Source of the DNA: Bacillota bacterium
GTDB lineage: Bacteria; Bacillota; Bacilli; Paenibacillales; Paenibacillaceae
NCBI GenBank assembly: GCA_023460795.1
Contig: JAEWPC010000038.1
Location: forward strand, 1 to 59,709
Direction of reading: 5' to 3'
Length of the DNA: 59,709 nt
Of the stretch, positions 18,246-26,200 are shown one piece after another. The notes beneath the pieces are model-generated. The model was not told the origin of the DNA. It did not search any database and saw only the letters and a program-made list of their open reading frames with translations. The stretch's first letter is position 1, and each line of letters starts with the position of its first letter. The position numbers were made by a program, and so were the translations under genes.

Positions 18246-20028
18246 TCGAGTCCCCCCTTTTATCTCGAGGCTTATAAGGCAAATTCAACCGGATGACGGT
18301 CAGGTTGTCCCGTCTATAGGCGACCAACCCGTAAGAAGGACCGAACCGGAGCCGAATCCGGTCTTGAACGTTCCTAAGACCGATATGTTCGGAGCTGTCC
18401 TCAGAGAGTTGGCGGCGCGGCGGGAAAATCTCCATGTCGCCGTTGCCTAACCCATCATCCATAATTTCGATGATTGCTTCTTTGCCGTCAGGATCAAGAA
18501 AAGCCGCGACGGTTATATTCAACTTTCGGTCTATTCCCCTAGGTCCATGAAAGATCGCGTTCTCTAAAATCGGCTGCAGCAACATCGGCGGGATAACCGA
18601 TGGCAGAAGATCGGCCTGTACTCGCCATTCGAGATTAAAAACGTTCGTATATCGCAAATCCATCAGGGCGGCATATTCCCGCAGCAGCCTGATTTCTTCC
18701 TCCAACGATACCAATTCGCTATCGAGCTTCATGTTGGCCTGCAACAGGATATTCAGCGACTGAATAAGCTTGGCGATTTGAGACGATTGCTGGAGGATGG
18801 CAAGCATGCGTATGGAATTCAGCGTATTGTACAGGAAATGAGGTTGAATCCGAGCACGCAAAGCATAAAGCTCCGCTTGCCTCTTTTGAAGTTCTTTTTC
18901 CTCTATGGATCGTATCAGCTCTTCCAATCGGCCCACCATTTTACCGTAGCTTTTTTCGAGCAGTCCGATTTCGTCTTCCCGACTGCTGGAAGGAACGCTG
19001 AATTGACCTTTCTCTACCTCGCGCATGGAGCGAATGAGTCCGGATATCGGGTTCGATAGGTTTCTCGCAAGCAACCATGAAAGGAAGATCGCAATGATCA
19101 CAAGCACCGCGACAATGGTTATCGAATCATTCCGAATGGACCGACTCGACCTCAGCATCTCGTCTTTGTCAACGCCAAGATAGATGCCCCATCCCAAATA
19201 ATCGCTTTCCTGATAGACGCCGCTATATCGAATCGTGCCATGATCGGTTTCGACGCTCGTCTTCCAGGTGCCGTCATCGACTTCCGCGCCTACGGGAGGG
19301 GCTCCCGCCGCAATCTCCGGACTAGAAGAATAAATGACATTTCCGTCCCTGTCTTTTACCGCCACTTGCGCGTCGGGAAGATCCAGAGAACGGACTAGCT
19401 TAGGGATGAAATCGGGAGAGATGAATATCGCGATGACGCCAAGAGGTTGGAAATCATCGTCCCTGAGCATACGGGAACCTACGATCGCGCGGAAAGGATC
19501 TCCATCGAAAGCGGTAATATCCTGAATGCCGGTGATGACGAAACCGCCCTGTCGTTCCAGAACGTCCCGGTACCATGTACTGTTATGAATATCGTAATCC
19601 GAGTTGATCGTGGGGGTTCCCGATGTCCTGTAACCGTTAGCCGTGCCGTTCATGCCGAATACCAGCAAACCGCCAATCGATGAATTGATGGATGGATAAG
19701 CGCTCATCAGCCTAGCCATAGTTCTCTGAGCTTCGATTTCCGAAGTCCCCCACTGCTCTTCGGATACGAAGGGACTCTTCAGAAACTGAAATTGATTGGG
19801 CAAATAGTAAGGCAGCATAGTAAACTTGTCAAAGTCTCCGATTTGCCGTTCGATCGAGGTGCTAAGCTGGCCAAGGATAACGTTCAAATCCTTCTCGGAC
19901 TGGCTGTGAATGGCCACGGAGGATCTCTGATAGGCAATGCTCCCGATCGCTAAAGCGGGAATGCTGCTTAACAGAATGAATAGGACCAGCAATTTGGTTC
20001 GAAATCGGCTATTCTTCCATCCCGGCAT
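18217..20028 (-). CDS. YesM-type sensor histidine kinase
   Basis: A 603-residue membrane sensor kinase: TM1 at about 12-32, an extracellular Cache-like sensor domain 35-295, TM2 at 302-322, a HAMP linker to about 375, then a HisK_6 domain with the phospho-accepting His397 in ARIQPHFLYNTL and a C-terminal HATPase domain (PPMLLQPILENAIFHG, DDGLGNG). AAGGAG lies 6 bp before the ATG. It pairs with the overlapping response regulator and presumably senses a sugar, directly or through a binding protein, to switch on the downstream operon. Confidence 0.93.
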   Translation of the reverse strand: MPGWKNSRFRTKLLVLFILLSSIPALAIGSIAYQRSSVAIHSQSEKDLNVILGQLSTSIERQIGDFDKFTMLPYYLPNQFQFLKSPFVSEEQWGTSEIEAQRTMARLMSAYPSINSSIGGLLVFGMNGTANGYRTSGTPTINSDYDIHNSTWYRDVLERQGGFVITGIQDITAFDGDPFRAIVGSRMLRDDDFQPLGVIAIFISPDFIPKLVRSLDLPDAQVAVKDRDGNVIYSSSPEIAAGAPPVGAEVDDGTWKTSVETDHGTIRYSGVYQESDYLGWGIYLGVDKDEMLRSSRSIRNDSITIVAVLVIIAIFLSWLLARNLSNPISGLIRSMREVEKGQFSVPSSSREDEIGLLEKSYGKMVGRLEELIRSIEEKELQKRQAELYALRARIQPHFLYNTLNSIRMLAILQQSSQIAKLIQSLNILLQANMKLDSELVSLEEEIRLLREYAALMDLRYTNVFNLEWRVQADLLPSVIPPMLLQPILENAIFHGPRGIDRKLNITVAAFLDPDGKEAIIEIMDDGLGNGDMEIFPPRRQLSEDSSEHIGLRNVQDRIRLRFGPSYGLVAYRRDNLTVIRLNLPYKPRDKRGDSNVEYAGSRG

Positions 20029-20050
20029 GATCTTCTCCTTTAATAACGGT

Positions 20051-20087
20051 CTTCAAGCCCGCGCTTCATGGAAGCACGGGCTTGAAG
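20051..20087 (-). terminator. Hairpin ending the kinase/transketolase operon
   Basis: CTTCAAGCCCG / CGGGCTTGAAG forms an 11-bp perfect stem about 45 bp past the FGGY kinase stop codon, with an inner CTTCATGGAAG element in the loop. The following minus-strand bases (ACCGTTATTAAA) are only moderately T-rich. It separates this operon from the downstream sensor kinase gene. Confidence 0.6.
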
Positions 20088-20132
20088 TCGCAACAGAACA
20101 CGATTTGAACCGTTAATTGATCTTCCTGCTGT

Positions 20133-21626
20133 TCATGAGCCATGTAGGACAGCAGCGACAGCCTTCTTCCAGCCGTCGTACAGACGTTCGCGAACGGCCG
20201 GCTCCATGGAAGGTAAATAATGTTTTTCCTGTCGCTTCATTTGAAGAATATCGTCCAGCGACCCCCAGAGCCCGACGCCAAGTCCGGACAGGTATACCGA
20301 ACCGATAGCCGACAACTCCGCGATATCCGACGTAAGTAAAGGCAATTCCAGCATATCCGCTTGGAATTGCATGAGCGAGGCGTTCGTCGAAGCGCCTCCG
20401 TCGGCATGAAGCTTAACAAGCCGAATGCCCGACACCGCAGCCATCAGATCTGCCGCATCGCGCACCTGATAAGCAATGCTCTCCGCTGCCGCGCGTACGA
20501 TATGGGCTTTGCCCGCGGACCTGCTCATGCCGATGATCGCCGCCCGCGCATAGGGATCCCAGTAAGGCGCTCCCATGCCGACGAACGCAGGCACCAAGTA
20601 GATCCCCTCGTTGTCCGGCGTACGTGCGAGCATGTCTTCCAGCTCTTGGAACGTCCCGAACAGACTGAGATTGTCTCTCACCCATTTGACGGTATCGCCG
20701 GAGCTGCGGACGATCGCCTCAAGCGCATACGTCACCTTGCCGCCGCTTCCCCATGCGATGGTTGTCACCAAGCCGTTGTCGGACGCGACCGCCCGCTCAC
20801 CGGTATTCATCAGCACGGAAGTACCCGTGCCGTAGGTCGCTTTAGCCGCCCCGGGCGCCAAGCAGAGTTGCCCGAACAATGCGGCTTGGGAATCTCCGAT
20901 CACGCCGCAGATGGGAATCCGTTCCTCGAACAGATCCGGATCGTCGGTGTATCCATAGATGTCGTCCGAGAATCCGACCTCCGGCAGCAACTCCTTCGGG
21001 ACGCCGAATAGACGGCATAGCTCCTCGTCCCAGCCGAGCGTGTAGATGTTGAATAACGACGTTCGGCTGGCATTCGTGTAGTCGGTCGCGTGCGTCCTGC
21101 CGCCGGTCAGCTTCCAGATCAGCCAACTGTCGATCGTACCGGCGAGAAGCCGCCCTCGACTACGCTTCTCGGCCATAGGGTCAACCTGTTCCAGCATCCA
21201 GCTCCATTTGGCCGCGGAAAAATACGGATCAAGCTTCAGCCCGGTCTTCGCCCGCACGGTTTGCTCCTGCCCAGCGCTCTTGAGCCAGGCAACCCGGTCG
21301 GCCGTCCGCTGGCATTGCCATACGATGGCGTTATGAACCGGCTCGCCCGTCGCCCGATCCCACAGCACCGCCGTCTCCCTCTGGTTCGTAATCGAGAGCG
21401 CGACCAGCTCGGAAGGAGCGATTCCCGCCAGTTCGATCGCTTCTCGCGCCGTCCGCTTGAGGTTGTCATAGATTTCGTTCGGATCGTGCTCCACCCATCC
21501 CGGCCTAGGATAGATTTGCTCGTGATCCCTATTGCTCCTTGCGACGACCCGCCCTTGCCGATCGACCACGAGCGCTTTCGTGCCGGCCGTACTTTGATCG
21601 ATCGCCAATATATACTTATATCCCAT
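20133..21626 (-). CDS. FGGY-family carbohydrate kinase (glycerol-kinase-like)
   Basis: A 497-residue FGGY sugar kinase. The N-terminal phosphate-binding loop reads AIDQSTAGTKALVVD, not the DQGTTSSR of true glycerol kinase. SITNQRETAVLWDRATG and GDSQAALFGQ are glycerol-kinase-like. The C-terminal ATP site has LHADGGASTNASLMQFQADM. AAGGAAGG precedes the ATG. It is the last gene of an operon with a keto-aldose isomerase and both transketolase halves, so it probably phosphorylates the ketose made by the isomerase for cleavage by transketolase. Apulose, erythrulose or a pentulose are the candidates. Glycerol is less likely because no glpF or glpD is nearby. Confidence 0.82.
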   Translation of the reverse strand: MGYKYILAIDQSTAGTKALVVDRQGRVVARSNRDHEQIYPRPGWVEHDPNEIYDNLKRTAREAIELAGIAPSELVALSITNQRETAVLWDRATGEPVHNAIVWQCQRTADRVAWLKSAGQEQTVRAKTGLKLDPYFSAAKWSWMLEQVDPMAEKRSRGRLLAGTIDSWLIWKLTGGRTHATDYTNASRTSLFNIYTLGWDEELCRLFGVPKELLPEVGFSDDIYGYTDDPDLFEERIPICGVIGDSQAALFGQLCLAPGAAKATYGTGTSVLMNTGERAVASDNGLVTTIAWGSGGKVTYALEAIVRSSGDTVKWVRDNLSLFGTFQELEDMLARTPDNEGIYLVPAFVGMGAPYWDPYARAAIIGMSRSAGKAHIVRAAAESIAYQVRDAADLMAAVSGIRLVKLHADGGASTNASLMQFQADMLELPLLTSDIAELSAIGSVYLSGLGVGLWGSLDDILQMKRQEKHYLPSMEPAVRERLYDGWKKAVAAVLHGS

Positions 21627-21639
21627 GGCGCAGCCTTCC

Positions 21640-22578
21640 TTACCTGCCCAGCATTTCGAGCGCGATCCGCTTGATGTTGCTCGCGCTGATGCCGTAATGC
21701 TCGAACACCTCGGACGTCTTGCCGGCGATGGCCGGCTCGTCCGGAATGCCCAGTATGCGCACCGGAACCGGTTTCCGTTGCACGACGATTTCCGCCACCG
21801 CCGCCCCGAGTCCGCCGTGAACGCTGTGCTCTTCGACCGTAATGAGGTGTCCCGTCTCTACGGCGGCTTTGACCACCGCCTCTTCGTCTAGCGGCTTGAT
21901 CGTATGCATGTTGAGGACCCGGCAGGAGACGCCCGCTTCCTTCAGCGCCTCATGCGCGTCTAGAGCCGTGCGAACCGTTTCGCCGGAAGCAACGATCGTC
22001 AAGTCTTCGCCCTCTCTCATCGTCACGGCTTTGCCGATCGCGAACTCGTATTCATCGTTCTCGTAGACGTCTTCGACCGGGTTCCGCCCGATCCGTACAT
22101 AGACGCCTCCTTCGTACCGGGCGAGCGCCTCGGTCATTCGCTTCGTCTCATGCCTGTCGGCCGGCATCATGACGGCCAGTCCCGGTATCGCCCGCGATAC
22201 CGCCAGATCCTGCACGGAATGATGCGACATACCTAGCGCGCCGTAGCTCACCCCGCCGCTGATGCCAACTAGCTTCACATTCGTGGCCGAATAGGCGACG
22301 TCCACCTTGATTTGCTCGATGCTCCTCATGCTGAGGAAGCATGCCGGGGAAGTCACGAACGGTTTCTTGCCGCTGTGCGCGAGGCCCGCGGATATCCCGA
22401 CGATATTCTGCTCCGCGATGCCGACCTCCACGAACTGATCCGGGAACGCCTTGGCGAAGGGAGCCATCGCGGCCGACCCGCGCGAATCGCTCGCGAGCAC
22501 CATAATATCTCGGTCGTCCTTCGCTAATTCCGCCAATGTCTCGCAGATGACCTGGCGATTCGGAATCGTATTGATCAT
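21640..22578 (-). CDS. Transketolase, C-terminal (pyrimidine-binding) subunit
   Basis: A 312-residue protein equal to the second and third domains of transketolase. The Pyr domain (VLASDSRGSAAMAPFAKAFP, VEVGIAEQNIVGISAGLAHS) contains the conserved Glu that activates thiamine diphosphate. The C-terminal domain (LTIVASGETVRTALDAHEAL) follows. It starts 2 bp after the N-terminal half ends, and its ribosome binding site GGAGGGTGAG overlaps that gene's end. The two halves form the active enzyme. Split transketolases of this kind often serve specialised pathways rather than the housekeeping pentose phosphate route. Confidence 0.9.
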   Translation of the reverse strand: MINTIPNRQVICETLAELAKDDRDIMVLASDSRGSAAMAPFAKAFPDQFVEVGIAEQNIVGISAGLAHSGKKPFVTSPACFLSMRSIEQIKVDVAYSATNVKLVGISGGVSYGALGMSHHSVQDLAVSRAIPGLAVMMPADRHETKRMTEALARYEGGVYVRIGRNPVEDVYENDEYEFAIGKAVTMREGEDLTIVASGETVRTALDAHEALKEAGVSCRVLNMHTIKPLDEEAVVKAAVETGHLITVEEHSVHGGLGAAVAEIVVQRKPVPVRILGIPDEPAIAGKTSEVFEHYGISASNIKRIALEMLGR

Positions 22579-22580
22579 GA

Positions 22581-23426
22581 TCAGCTCACCCTCCCTTCCT
22601 GCTTCAAGCTTTCAAGCTGAACCGTCAGCTCGGCCAGCGCCTGCGCGAGTTGCTCGTCGCTCGGTACGTGGTGATGCCAATGCGCCTGATTCTCGGCAAA
22701 CGAAACGCCCTTGCCTTTAACCGTGTTCGCCATAACAAGCATAGGCTTGCCGGACGCCCGAGGAACCGCTTCGAACGTTCGGACCAGCTGCTCCATATCG
22801 TTACCGTCGATCGAAACCACGTGCCAGCCGAACGCCGCCCACTTCTCCTCGAGCGGCTCAAGGCCCATTACTTCTTCGGTCGAACCGCTGATCTGGAGCC
22901 GATTCCGGTCAATGATGCCGATCAGATTGTCGAGCTTGTAATGCGCACCGGCCATCGCTGCTTCCCACACCGAGCCTTCCGCCTGTTCGCCGTCGCCCAT
23001 CAGGCAGAATACGCGGAAGCTCTTGTCGTCCAGCTTCGCCGCGAGCGCCATGCCGACGGAGATCGCCAGACCGTGTCCCAGCGCGCCCGTATTCATCTCG
23101 ACGCCCGGAACTTTGTTGTTCGGATGACCGATGAGACGGGTGCCGAAGCGGCTGAATGTCTCAAGCTCCTCCTTCGGGAAAAAACCGCGATCGGCGAGAA
23201 TGCACCAAAGCGATTCTACCGAGTGTCCTTTGCTGGCGATGAAGCGGTCGCGTTCCGCCCATCCGGGATCGGCGGGATCAAGCTTCATGATTCGATAATA
23301 TAATGCCGTCAATATATCGGTATTGCTAAGCGAACCGCCCGTATGGCCGGTTTTCGCCCGATGGATCATGGTCAGCAGGTCTATCCGGATTTGCGCGGCT
23401 TTCGCCTTCAACGCCGTCGTGTCCAT
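22581..23426 (-). CDS. Transketolase, N-terminal (thiamine diphosphate-binding) subunit
   Basis: A 281-residue protein matching the PP domain of transketolase. GDGEQAEGSVWEAAM begins the thiamine diphosphate/Mg motif and IIDRNRLQISG ends it. The substrate-binding histidines are in HRAKTGHTGGSLS and GALGHGLAISVG. AAGGAGG is well placed before the ATG. It is upstream of, and coupled to, the C-terminal subunit. The complex would transfer a two-carbon ketol unit from the phosphorylated ketose made by the neighbouring isomerase and kinase. Confidence 0.9.
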   Translation of the reverse strand: MDTTALKAKAAQIRIDLLTMIHRAKTGHTGGSLSNTDILTALYYRIMKLDPADPGWAERDRFIASKGHSVESLWCILADRGFFPKEELETFSRFGTRLIGHPNNKVPGVEMNTGALGHGLAISVGMALAAKLDDKSFRVFCLMGDGEQAEGSVWEAAMAGAHYKLDNLIGIIDRNRLQISGSTEEVMGLEPLEEKWAAFGWHVVSIDGNDMEQLVRTFEAVPRASGKPMLVMANTVKGKGVSFAENQAHWHHHVPSDEQLAQALAELTVQLESLKQEGRVS

Positions 23427-23445
23427 TGGTCGAAGCCTCCTTCTT

Positions 23446-24879
23446 TTACAGGTCCGCGCCCCTAAGCCAAGCTTGGATTTCCCGCTCCGTCGGGTCGACG
23501 GGGTCGGGACTCAGTCCCGGGATATAGTTGCATGCTTCATACAAAGCAGGGATCGCATTGGCGTGGATGCCTACGGAATGGTGCACGTAAGGACCTTTAA
23601 CGAGCTTCTCTTCCCACAGAGGCCAATCGTTCACTTCCACCCAGACGTAGGAGCCGCGCGTATACGGACCTGGAATACCGCGGGCTTTCCCGAGGAAAAG
23701 CTGGTATTCTCCGTGGTCGCCGTCGAACCGTGCGAGCGTCATGCCGCCTCCCTTGATTTCGCCTTCATGCGTCCCCGGCGAGTGATCGTCGAACAGGAAA
23801 TGCTTGCGCAGCTTCGGCTTCTCCTCCACCGAAAGCGACACCGGAAAGTTGCCGCAATGGAACAGCAGCTCGCCGTTCGGATTGTCGGGATGGCGGACCG
23901 TCAGGTCGGCGAAGAAGGTCGGATGCTGATTCATCGTCGCCGCTTGGACCATGACGGAGGTGATCGCGCCGTGAATGTCCGTCTCGCAGGTGACCGGAAT
24001 CTGTTCGTCCGTTAAGATCGCGTTGGCGAGACAAGGCATAATGCCCATGGCTTCCTGCAGCGACGACCAGCATTGAATGGCGATTGCCGTGCTGCCCGTC
24101 TGGACCGCATACTGCTTCATCGCCACCTTCAGCGCGGCAATGCGCCGCACGTCCGCTTCGGTCACTTCGGACCAGTCCAGCTTAGTCTTGATATAGTCGA
24201 TCGCTTCCGCGAGTTCCGCGCTGTTCCCCTGCTCGATCCGTCTGGACGCACGCTGGATGTCGACTAAAGTAATCGGGTGAATCTCGATGCCGAACCGCTC
24301 CAGTAGCTCGCCCTCGTTGCACATCATCGTCCAGAAGGAAGCCGGGCGGGGACCGATCTGCAGAATTCGCAGGCTGCGGAACTGCCGAACGACATTGGCC
24401 GCGGCCACGAAATTGGTGAACCCGCGCTCGAACACGGGGTCGTCTACCCGACTGTTCGTCACGTAGGTGAAAGGTACGTTAAACCGGCGCAGCACCTTGC
24501 CTGTAGCGAACAGGCCGCACTGCGTATCGCGAAGCCGCATGCCGTCCGAGAGCGGCGCTTCGTCCCGCGGCCCCCAGAGCAAGACCGGTTTGCCCAGCGC
24601 CTTGCCGACCCTGGCCACGGTATCCTCCGTGCCGAAGTTGCAGTGCGGGAAGAAAACGGCGTCGACGTTCTCTTGCCGAAACCGGTCCGCAATGAGATCC
24701 GCATTAATATGGTCGTCGTAGAGCAGCCCTTCCTGATTAAGCCCCTCCAGATCGACAATATCGATATCCAGGCCGAAACTTTCGATTTTTTCCTTGATCA
24801 ACACTTTGTACCTGAACGCGTCTTCCGCGCTGAACACGAAACGACGGGTGGGGGCGTAACCTAGCTTAAGTTTCTTCAA
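23446..24879 (-). CDS. L-fucose/L-arabinose isomerase-family protein
   Basis: A 477-residue protein with the layout of the fucose/arabinose isomerase superfamily: a Rossmann-like N-terminal part (DAVFFPHCNFGTEDTVARVG, PVLLWGPRDEAPL), a middle domain ending in SSLQEAMGIMPCLAN, and a C-terminal domain with the metal-site histidine in ELLFHCGNFPVSL. It should interconvert an aldose and a ketose in the cytosol using a divalent metal. The start is a TTG with AAAGGAGAG 7 bp upstream. It is the first gene of the operon, divergent from the LacI repressor. The exact sugar is unknown. Confidence 0.82.
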   Translation of the reverse strand: MKKLKLGYAPTRRFVFSAEDAFRYKVLIKEKIESFGLDIDIVDLEGLNQEGLLYDDHINADLIADRFRQENVDAVFFPHCNFGTEDTVARVGKALGKPVLLWGPRDEAPLSDGMRLRDTQCGLFATGKVLRRFNVPFTYVTNSRVDDPVFERGFTNFVAAANVVRQFRSLRILQIGPRPASFWTMMCNEGELLERFGIEIHPITLVDIQRASRRIEQGNSAELAEAIDYIKTKLDWSEVTEADVRRIAALKVAMKQYAVQTGSTAIAIQCWSSLQEAMGIMPCLANAILTDEQIPVTCETDIHGAITSVMVQAATMNQHPTFFADLTVRHPDNPNGELLFHCGNFPVSLSVEEKPKLRKHFLFDDHSPGTHEGEIKGGGMTLARFDGDHGEYQLFLGKARGIPGPYTRGSYVWVEVNDWPLWEEKLVKGPYVHHSVGIHANAIPALYEACNYIPGLSPDPVDPTEREIQAWLRGADL

Positions 24880-24896
24880 CGTATTCTCTCCTTTTG

Positions 24897-25029
24897 ACTA
24901 AACTAACTAAATTTTTTATTATTTATTTAGTTCGGTAAACACAATTTATCATGGCAAAATTCACTAGTCAATCCCGATTTAGATGAAAATTACGTAATTT
25001 AAGTTATTTTATTAACTAAACTAACTAAA
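24897..25029. promoter_or_regulatory. Candidate LacI operators between divergent genes
   Basis: The 15-bp sequence ACTAAACTAACTAAA occurs exactly at 24897-24911 and 25015-25029. AACTAAAT (24905-24912) is also inverted as ATTTAGTT (24925-24932). A looser relative, ACTTAAACTAAACTTA, lies near 25061. The sites flank the very AT-rich gap between the isomerase operon (minus) and the LacI gene (plus), as expected for looping or double repression by LacI. Confidence 0.65.
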
Positions 25030-25106
25030 CTTTTATATACTTGCTTCTTAACAAAACAAAACTTAAACTAAACTTAGTGTATTGTTCAGAAATGGGGATC
25101 GTCGTT

Positions 25107-26156
25107 ATGAAAATGGAGGATATCGCCGCATTAGCCGGCGTATCGAAAGCTGCCGTCTCGCTTGCTCTAAACGGTAAGTCCGGCATCGGTCCGGAAACAA
25201 GAGACCGTATCCTGCGAATTGCCATGGAGCACGGTTACAGACCGAAGACGAGATCCGCCGCTCGCGATCGGCAGACCCGTTCCATCTTGTTCCTCGCCGT
25301 CGCGAATTCAGGCTTCGTTTTCGAGGATTATTATCAGCAGCCTTTTTTTCGCGAGCTGATTCAAGATATTGAAGAACGCTGCAGGGCGAACGGTTATTCC
25401 CTGATGTTCGCCTCGATAGATATGGGAGAATTCAGCGAAGGCATTCAGTCGATCGCGGAAGAGAAGCGAAGCGATGGCGTTATATTGCTTGGCACGAATT
25501 TGGACAAAAAGCATCTCTCCATCATTGCCGAGACTCTGAGTCTTCCGTTGGTCGTCATGGATACCTGCTTCGAAACGTTGCCGATTCCCTTCATCCAGAT
25601 TAACAATGCGATGGGCGCGTACCAGGCCGGCTTGCACCTTTGCCGTCTAGGGCACACTCGGATCGGTTATATTGCGTCCGATATCCGAATTCGCAACTTT
25701 GACGACCGCAGGTCCGGATTCGAGGAGGCTCTTCGCGAGAACGGCTTGGAGCTCACGCCGGAGATCGTCTTTTCGGTGGCTCCGACGATACTCTCTTCCC
25801 AGGACGCGCTTAAGCAACAACTCTCTACCTATCTCGATTCCGGTCGGAAACTGCCCACCGCTTTTTTCTGCGAATGCGACTATATAGCCATAAGCGTGAT
25901 CAAATCGCTTTCCGAGCTGGGATATCGAGTGCCGCAAGACGTATCCGTCGTAGGGTTCGACGATATTACGGAATCGGTCATCGTAACGCCTGAATTAACC
26001 ACCGTTCACGTCAACAAAGAACTGATGGCTCATCTTGCGGTAGATACGATCGTTCGAGCCATGGAAACCGACGAGTTCAGCAGCCTCAAGGTCATGGCCG
26101 ATACCTACTTGGTGGAGCGGTTATCTACTGCCGCGCCGACGGCGGATCGAACATGA
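25107..26156 (+). CDS. LacI-family transcriptional repressor
   Basis: A 349-residue regulator from the ATG at 25107 (MKMEDIAALAG). The HTH (EDIAALAGVSKAAVSLALNG) lies at residues 3-22 and a hinge helix follows. The periplasmic-binding-protein-like core runs from about 58 (SILFLAVANSGF) to SVVGFDDITESVIVTPELTT near the C-terminus. An upstream ATG at 25041 would add 22 residues before the HTH, which is not family-like. It is divergent from the isomerase/transketolase/kinase operon and probably represses it until the sugar or its phosphate binds. Confidence 0.92.
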   Translation: MKMEDIAALAGVSKAAVSLALNGKSGIGPETRDRILRIAMEHGYRPKTRSAARDRQTRSILFLAVANSGFVFEDYYQQPFFRELIQDIEERCRANGYSLMFASIDMGEFSEGIQSIAEEKRSDGVILLGTNLDKKHLSIIAETLSLPLVVMDTCFETLPIPFIQINNAMGAYQAGLHLCRLGHTRIGYIASDIRIRNFDDRRSGFEEALRENGLELTPEIVFSVAPTILSSQDALKQQLSTYLDSGRKLPTAFFCECDYIAISVIKSLSELGYRVPQDVSVVGFDDITESVIVTPELTTVHVNKELMAHLAVDTIVRAMETDEFSSLKVMADTYLVERLSTAAPTADRT

Positions 26157-26157
26157 T

Positions 26158-26192
26158 AAAAAATATCCGCCAGGGTCTTTGCCCTGACGGAT
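26158..26192 (-). terminator. Intrinsic terminator of the GH127 operon
   Basis: On the minus strand a stem ATCCGTCAGGG / CCCTGGCGGAT (one mismatch) is followed by ATTTTTTATC. It starts 9 bp past the GH127 stop codon and its T run reaches the 3' end of the convergent LacI gene. Confidence 0.85.
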
Positions 26193-26200
26193 GTATGGCG

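Noticed and set aside
20133..21626. Annotation as glycerol kinase glpK
   Set aside because: The P-loop differs from the glycerol kinase signature, and the operon contains an isomerase and split transketolase rather than glpF or glpD.
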